Source of the DNA: Siphonodentalium dalli
Lineage: Eukaryota; Mollusca; Scaphopoda; Gadilida; Siphonodentaliidae
Assembly: GCA_032622095.1 (NCBI GenBank)
Contig: CP136061.1
Span: forward strand, 220,133,148 to 220,197,147
DNA length: 64,000 bases
Direction: 5' to 3'
Part shown: piece after piece, positions 57,121 through 64,000 of the stretch
Layout of the letters: the number at the start of each line of letters is the position of its first letter
Numbering within the stretch: position 1 is the stretch's first letter
Translations under genes and position numbers: made by a program
The notes under the pieces: generated by a model
Told to the model about the DNA's origin: nothing
Databases searched by the model: none
The model's input: the letters and a program-made list of their open reading frames with translations, nothing else

Positions 57121-58944
57121 TCATTTAAAAAAAGAAGGACAATTCTATAACGTAAAACCCCAACACAACAATAATCTGAATCCTCTATATTGTACAACAC
57201 GATCCATTAGATTCCGTCAACATGTGGACTCTCCATGGAGACGAATAAATTAAGTACGTTGCTAATGGTGACGTAACGAGAATTTAAAAGTGTGTGATGC
57301 AAACGAGTGTCCATTGCAAACACCCCTGGTTAAGTGGCCTGCTAATGTGCTATGATACTGGTCCTGCTGAATTTCTACCGTGCTGTTGGGGCAAACTGGT
57401 GCTGTTAAGGAAAAGGACAGTTATTTTTTTTAAAAGTCTGAACATGTCTGAGAAAAGCCATTGTGTGTATAAAACATTCAGAAACATATATTGCGAAATA
57501 ATTCAATACTGGTTGTTTCAGTTGTTGGAAATCGACTACAATCAAGATGGCTATTCACATCATTTGCAAACGCCAACGCAGCCATTTGACATTTTTCAAA
57601 AACATATATGTTCATGGATGTTTCATACTGGCTTTTTTTGAAATCACTCGGATTAGCCAATCACCGCGAAAATTACAACTTTAGAAAAAATAACGATACT
57701 TTTTGAAGTATGGATGTATTTCACGAAGATCCGACTGGCAACTTTGGTCAGAATGTTATAGTAAACTACTCAGTATTTCCGAACAAATAAGGTACATACT
57801 TGTTTTAAAATTAAACTAGCACATGCTCGTAAAAGTCAGAATGCTATGTTTTGTGTCAGTTCCTCATATATTATGTTTTGTGCGGCTGCACATTTTGAAT
57901 GCGTGGAATTCACCAACCTCGAAACCACGTGGTTCCCCACCGTGATAGTGCATTGTTTATTCCACGACTCGAGCTTTCACAGTAAATCATTCTACCAAAA
58001 ACAAATCCCACCGTGTTTAGTGTTTTGCTTATCGTACACTCTTGACATACTGTATCAGACTGCGACCTACCTTGGTCCCCGGAACGGGGTGTAGGAAAAG
58101 TGAACATCATTTTATATTTTAGATTTCAAACTACCATTGGGTTTTAAATGAGACATGCATGTATCATCTAAGATGCATAGTGACATATACAATGTAAAGC
58201 CTGTGTGTATACAATTTTCTCACCACAGCCAGCCAATTCGCAGATTCTCAGAGGCCTGTCAGTGATCTACATAGGGGTCTCATTGTAATTTTGCAACACT
58301 AGGTTCATACTTCCGGCAATAAACATATCATGCGGGCAAGAAATATTTCAATAGTGTTTGCCCAATTCGTCTGGAAACAATGTGACTTGCTTTCAAAACA
58401 GAACATTGTCGAGCACCAACGCACAGGTGTGTGTCGACCCACACTTTTGTTTGATTTGATTTTCTTGTATTTCCAATCAATATACGTAATTCGAATAGTT
58501 GTCGATATATTTAGCTTCCATAATTTCACAGTAAATTTTACAGCTTACGTCCAAAAATGGCACAAAAACACCAAGAATCTCCATCTTGGGGAAACTCCGA
58601 CACAACCACGAGTTGGTGCACGCTGGTTTCCTGACTTAAGCGCAAGTCAAATTTTTGACATCCCTAACAGGTAAACGCAAATATTTCTTCTCATGATTGA
58701 GAAGTTTCCATTTGCAATGAGACTATGAGAGGTCGCGAATTGATTAGGCAGTGTGATTTTGAGGTTTAATACCTCTGACATCTGACTTTGCCCTTCTCAG
58801 ATGATTGTCTTTATGTGAATATTGAGAATTGATAGAGTTATCGATCATGGTATGTAGCTTGATAGTTCGGTGTTCGCTCGAGTATCTTATTCGAATGTTC
58901 ACCCGGCGTTGTCAGCGAATAATTCCAATAGGGGGTGCTTATTT
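57121..58944. other. Intergenic DNA, nothing recognised
   Basis: Several 60-115 codon frames on both strands lack protein-like conservation that I can recognise. No repeat termini found. Confidence 0.4.
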
Positions 58945-58952
58945 GGTGTAAA

Positions 58953-60491
58953 CAGGGGCGGCGGAGTCCGGGGGGGGGGGGGGCACAGGGGGCACGTGCC
59001 CCCCCCCCCCACTTTTTTCCCCAAGTATGGGTACATATAATCTTCCAATACTAAATACATTGGAGAAAATAATTTTTGATTCCCAGGACAAATGTGTTTA
59101 ATCTTATCAGTCATGCCACTATGGCTATGACTGGCAAGATAGATAGTTAATCCTTGGTCAATATTGACACTGTGTCTGAGTAATTGCCCTCTGGGAATTT
59201 TACTACAGACTTTGAGTTTTTTGTAGAACTTAGGTCTTATGGGGGTACCATCATAGCCATGTCTTGGACCCAGCAACTTGTCTAATTAAAATCACATTCA
59301 TCATAACAATCAAAGGTTTAAATGTGAGTGTCTTCAATAAAACTGCAAACCTGGGACTGGGCAGGTATACAATTTCATGCCAAGGAGGTCAAACTCCTGA
59401 TATGGGATCACTTGCTATATACATTATCAGTTGATGCTGAGTATTCATTGGAATAACTTGACTACGAATTTTTTATATTTACACACTAAGTGTTGTCATC
59501 ACTAAATCCAGCATTATGATTGGTCGGCGCCCACGTGGCTAGTTGCAGTTATTTCTCGGTGAATGCGTAACACCTCATGACACCAAGCTAATAACACCAT
59601 CGATACGTCATTAGGTTTGGAAAGACGAACGCGTAATGTTTTGGGCGCATTTGGACTCGCGCAGGATTGACTTAATACATCATCGGGTTTCAACATGAAG
59701 AGAAATTGTTCCTATTAACTTTTGCCAAGGGTGCTATTGGGTATTTTGGGCTGATCTTGTCACGATACACTTTTCGATTTAAATATATTTACAAAAGTGG
59801 CTTTTTCGCTAAATGTATATAAATATAAGGATTAACTGTCATGTGGACTATTTTTATGGAGATGTAACGGTGAGGTAAGTGGACATAACTTGTATGTAAA
59901 ACCCTTCGGGTTTTACACAAGTTATGTCCACTTACCTCACCGTTACATCTCCATAAAAACAGTCCACATGACAGTTAATCCTTATATCAACTCAGCTAAT
60001 TCGTTATTACCGACAAATAAGAAGAGTTATAATAATTATTTTCTACACGAAGTTTACTGTGTTCATGCAAGTGTCTGTGTACATATATATTATATAGTAT
60101 TTTTTAATATTCAAAGTTACTGGTGAATTTTGTGATTATTGTTTCTTCGATATCAACGTGTGTCGTATGTGGAGTGAATTGGATCATATTTATATAGTAT
60201 ACTGTATACTAATTTCATCATAACATATATGACAAAGGATGTCGGTTTTGGAAGTTGTGTCAACGTCATCGGTTATCTTTCACACATTGGCTGCAAAAAT
60301 AAGTGAGTAGCACAGTAGCATCATTTAAACTCTTTCTTCTTTTCTACTTTCATAATGGTAGCCACGAATAACATTTTACTAAACAATCTTTGCGTTGGCG
60401 CACATTGGAACAGTTTTCAATTCATACATATAGCATATTTAAAAAAAAATTGTGCCCCCCCCCCACTTTTGTGTAGCTTCCGCCGCCCCTG
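58953..60491. mobile_element. Non-autonomous hAT element
   Basis: TIR CAGGGGCGGCGGA at the left and its inverse TCCGCCGCCCCTG at the right; flanked by a perfect 8-bp direct repeat GGTGTAAA (58945-58952 and 60492-60499). CAGGGGCGG ends and an 8-bp duplication are diagnostic of hAT. Just inside both ends are G/C tracts with GTGCCCCCCC then ACTTTT. Length 1539 bp. The 125-codon minus-strand frame crossing the left TIR has no BED finger or hAT dimerisation motif. Contains the long hairpin described separately. Confidence 0.93.
59823..59987. repeat. 165-nt near-perfect hairpin inside the hAT element
   Basis: Arms 59823-59904 and 59908-59987 are reverse complements with one substitution and a 2-nt bulge, closing on the 3-nt loop TTC (GTAAAACCC TTC GGGTTTTAC). 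Such near-identity implies recent formation or selection. A transcript from either strand would fold into an ~80-bp duplex. Confidence 0.97.
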
Positions 60492-60499
60492 GGTGTAAA

Positions 60500-61080
60500 T
60501 ATGTGTACAGAACTGTGCGATGTCTTATGCAGCGGATTACTGTGATCACAACATAACTACTACATTGTATTACATATTACTTAATAATTTGATTTTGATC
60601 ATTGTGTTTTATATTGTGGGGGAGGGTCCATTCTGTGCAGTGATCGCACCATGGAATCACCGTTCATGGAAAGCGGCGGAGGGCATGGACCCGACCCTCT
60701 GATGGTGATAGTTCTTGAATATTGCGTGGGCGGACCGGGTTTGTGCCCTCGGTGGCTTTCTTGGAGGGTTCTTCCAAATTAGGACAGATTTATCCAATAT
60801 CACGTGACTCATTTATCATTGTACATATGTTATGAATATATACAGTCTTATAAATGTACACATGTTGAAAGACTGAATAAAAAGTTGTAGTAGTTGATTG
60901 CTGGTAGTGAACGCGCGCTCATCAGTATCACAGGCAATAGACAATTCACAACGCGTTCGCGTCAGTTTAGGTCACGAAAACAAATTAATCATGTACTATC
61001 AGCTGAACAAAACTATTTACGGTCCACCAGACCGATCCCACGAACTTTAAACTACAAGAACAATTTCAACATAGTGTTGG
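60500..61080. other. Intergenic DNA, nothing recognised
   Basis: Short frames only; an AATAAA at about 60878 without a supported gene. Confidence 0.4.
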
Positions 61081-61084
61081 TGTG

Positions 61085-61195
61085 AAATTTCCAACGAATA
61101 TTATGTCAGGTATAAAATTTCAAATTGTTGAAAAAATTATCAAAGTTGGGGGTGCATGAGACACCCCGATCCCTGCCGCCACGTCTCTGCTGCCG
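61085..61195. repeat. Dispersed repeat, inverted copy of 42240-42355
   Basis: GTGAAATTTCCAACGAATAT, TGTCAGGTATAAAATTT, CAAAGTTGGGGGTGCATGAG and CGCCACGTCTCTG match the reverse complement of the 42.3 kb copy. Confidence 0.65.
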
Positions 61196-61960
61196 CATCA
61201 GCAGCATCGTTGTTCATAGATTCAGCCGAGTAGAGTCGAGTCTACGAGAAGCAGAAAACACGACGAACATGCAATTTCAGAAAGCGTTGACGCCGTATCA
61301 AAAATGTGTGTCACTCTGCGATTCCTGGCTTCTGGTTGCGAACCGAGTTTCGGATATAAATATGATCACCTTCGAGAACCATCTGATGCCATGTGATAGC
61401 TTGAACAAAGATTAAGCACATATACCCCAAGCTCCAGTAACGATTAACCAAATCCGATTTGCCTGTCGCAATGCCTCGGTGTTGACCTTGACTTATAACG
61501 GATACGATCTTTGCTAACACGAACGAATACCGTTTTCTTTCTGTGGGCATTTCTGTATATACCCGTTTAAACTGGTTTGCGTGTAGAACTGCACACAGAT
61601 CTACACCAATGTAAACATACCCATATTACTGTAATATTTCTAAAGTTTTTCAAAAAGTTGGACTCGAGATCTATTGATTTAGGTCCGGGTTAGGGAGAAA
61701 TGTTGTAGAATGTATTAGACGAACGAGGGTTCTTTCTTTATCAAAGTTAAGTCAAAGTCAAAATTTGTATGATGTGAAACATTCCGGAGGGTAATGAAAT
61801 AGAAATGTAGAACAATCTTGCTCAAAGTAGTTATTTTTACGAATATAAATCCAAATTTACATCACACACTGTCATTCTTATATATCAATTAAATTCAATG
61901 ACTCTCGATGGCGAAACCATTTGCGTTAGTTTATATTTACAATTGCGCGTTGTTCAGGCG
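61196..61960. other. Intergenic DNA, nothing recognised
   Basis: A 96-codon frame (61125-61415) overlaps the repeat above and is not convincing as a gene. Confidence 0.4.
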
Positions 61961-61964
61961 ATGT

Positions 61965-62705
61965 TTTAAATTATCGCGAACGCGTGCACGATTTATTTAT
62001 TGATAAATGAGTATCGCTCATGGACCATTAATCCGATCTCTTTGTGGCCGGATTCGTCATCTCCGGTTTAAACCTCCGAGGTTAAACCTGGTTTAAACCT
62101 ACATTGGCGATCCAGCCAAACCGGGTCTAAGGATGCGTTTTTGTCGTTCAGCTGCCAACTAATTGACAACTCGATTTGGTGATATGAGCATACAGTCAAA
62201 CTATACCCTCTTACCTATCGGACCAAAAGACAAGCCGATATAATGGTTATTGACATGTCATAAATTACCGCGAACGCGTGCACGCTCATTGGATTTATTG
62301 ATTGAGAATAAGTATCGCTCATGGACCATTAAAGCCGATCTCTGTGTGGGTTTAAATCAAACTTACAAATGGTATGTCTCTCAACACAAGTTTCATGCGC
62401 TGTTTATCACTTTGTGATATATTTTCTGCAAGATGCTTTACCCGCAAAGACAAAAATTGTTGTATTTACATGTATATCTATATACATTAAAGGGTATAGG
62501 AACTATACAAGAAACAATATTTAAAATTTATATTAATATTTGTTTGTTTTAAATTTAATTAAATTTTGTTAATTAAAATGTTCAAATGATCAAAATATGC
62601 GCCAATGTGATGCAGTCTCCTGTCGCACGAAGGGGTCGCAGGCCCATCTGACGCTGAATAAAGGCTCCACAATCGAGTCAATCCTGGACCAAGAGGTCAG
62701 TCAAG
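61965..62705 (+). repeat. R2 repeat, copy 2 (without LINE body)
   Basis: Collinear with 22870-23310 and then 24712-24905, joined through ACAAGAAACAATATTTAAAA. ATTATCGCGAACGCGTGCAC ... CTCATGGACCATTAA occurs twice within it (61972 and 62268), a ~297-bp direct duplication absent from copy 1. Confidence 0.85.
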
Positions 62706-62945
62706 TAAAAGTAATTTGCTTATGAGTGCACATCAGAAGCGACATCTGAACTGTTTGAAGTGCAATATGGGCAACCAAACAGAGGCACTGCTTTTAATAA
62801 AGAAATATATTACATGCGTTGCTTTTCTTCAATGTAATAAATTTTCCGTCATGCAGAAAATCAAAAAGTTCCCAGGTTTTGAACTGGTGGAATATTATGG
62901 GAATTTATGGGCGGAGACAGAGTAGAGCTTTGTGGCATGATCTAC
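62706..62945. repeat. R1-related module
   Basis: 62790-62945 (AATAAAGAAATATATTACATGC ... GAACTGGTGGAATATTATGG ... CAGAGTAGAGC...CATGATCTA) parallels 21825-21965 and the corresponding part of R1 copy B. Explains the 69-codon frame here, which is not a gene. Confidence 0.55.
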
Positions 62946-64000
62946 ATCAATAAGTTATCAAATTTGACTCATATAGCAATATAAGTTTAGGATTGCCAAC
63001 TATGTGTATAGCATAGCTGGTCATGCAGTAGCATCGTTTTGGTGTCTTTTTTTTTACATTTGTGCGAGACTGCGAGTTTATTTACGATGAAAGTTTCTGA
63101 AGATCTTTTCGATAAAATGACAGTAGTTCAAATACAAAAATATTAAAAGACAACTCTGAAAAATAACAATTGTTTACTGTGATTGTTGTATGTTGCATTT
63201 TACGGATCTTATATAGTTATCATATGCTTTATGTAATCGGTCAAACTACTCACATGCACATGCGGCGCACAGACAGGACATATGAATCAAATTCATAGCT
63301 TTATGCTTATGATTTGGTGCAAGATGTTTCAGCAATGGCATTACTTTGAGAAATACTCCTTATATCAGTATGAAAAATGTTACGCAAAACTTTGAACATG
63401 GGTCCATCAATGTGAGTGAATATTTAAAAGAAACTTGAAGACCATTATATTTTGAGAGAATTACGTACTTCTTGACATGTTTTAAGAAACATTCAAAATT
63501 AGCATAACGGTAGTATTCATTTATAATTACCTGATATAAGTATGAGCTTTCTAATGACAATAAGTCAAGAAAGAAACCAAATACATTTTAAAGATTGCCC
63601 AAGCCAGCTGATACTGGTCATATAAAACCACAAAACTCAAAATATTACTTATGATAAAGAGCGTTTCTGCTATATTATACACTAATATCCAAATATCTAT
63701 ATATATGGCTTCATGTTTATGATCCAACACCGCAAACAGATAACTTTATACTTAATAATAATGAGTAAGTCTGGATAAGTCGGGTTTTTCCCTGTCTTTT
63801 TCAATTTGAATCCACGTAGGATCATCAATTTCCAAAATAAAAATCAAGTGCCTACAGTATGGACTCGACATAAACTACTCCCCTGTCAAAATAGCAACAT
63901 ATTTATGTATGCAGGAGCTAGACCATCATCTTATCAATTCACAATACACCGAATACAGTTATGTCTGTATATTAATGTGACGACCGAATCAAATGCCGTG
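62946..64000. other. AT-rich intergenic DNA
   Basis: One isolated TAAAGAGCGTT motif (63655). No gene or element recognised. Confidence 0.4.

Noticed and set aside
58899-59276. 125-codon minus-strand frame at the left end of the hAT element, as a possible transposase
   Set aside because: It crosses the TIR and G tract, lacks BED or hAT catalytic motifs and is proline/glycine-rich because of the C/G run.

Overview
This window looks like accessory, gene-poor DNA from an invertebrate animal, most likely a marine lophotrochozoan such as a mollusc. That placement is an inference from repeat types: non-LTR retrotransposons whose ORF2 ends in a CCHC knuckle, a tRNA-derived SINE, short Helitrons carrying CTGT microsatellites and tandem units, TIR MITEs and very long GA/CT tracts. 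The sequence is AT-rich, has no operon-like gene packing and shows splice-site-like signals. I saw no prokaryotic or viral gene organisation.

Only one host gene piece is convincing: an exon at 54137-55437 (+). It encodes a secreted-looking cysteine-rich protein with four modules, three of them ending in a YGRGVG motif and one in a variant, followed by a glycine-rich beta-type C-terminal domain. A weaker candidate is a duplicated 3'-terminal-exon-like segment at 13002-13219, with a decayed second copy at 14345-14562.

Layout. 0-9 kb: a palindrome, a SINE, a TIR element (3810-4539), and a minus-strand LINE (5306-7199) that keeps ORF1 and the endonuclease but lacks the RT. 7-18 kb: two near-identical inverted 1.1-kb repeats (R1, 7145-8246 and 16504-17608) enclose a symmetric transposon cluster (9154-12782), a duplicated exon-like segment, a perfect 43-bp palindrome and a 242-bp tandem duplication. 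18.6-21.4 kb: a satellite-bearing Helitron-like element splits a third R1 copy. 22-30 kb: repeat R2 with a broken L1-like LINE end, then a LINE (25.6-29.3 kb) with an uninterrupted RT reading frame. 30-43 kb: Helitron satellites, foldbacks, tandem arrays, a 172-bp GA tract and a TTA-flanked TIR element (39119-40480). 43.7-51.5 kb: a large non-autonomous element with long inverted arms. Its right arm is interrupted by a TTAA-flanked MITE and by four head-to-tail Helitrons, and its left arm preserves both uninterrupted target sites. 52-64 kb: the cysteine-rich gene, a LINE remnant, a hAT-type element with a perfect 8-bp duplication and a 165-nt near-perfect hairpin, and a second R2 copy.

The elements do not form a pathway. 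The window reads as nested layers of transposition. Internal paralogous copies give direct evidence for insertion sites and for the relative order of several insertions.
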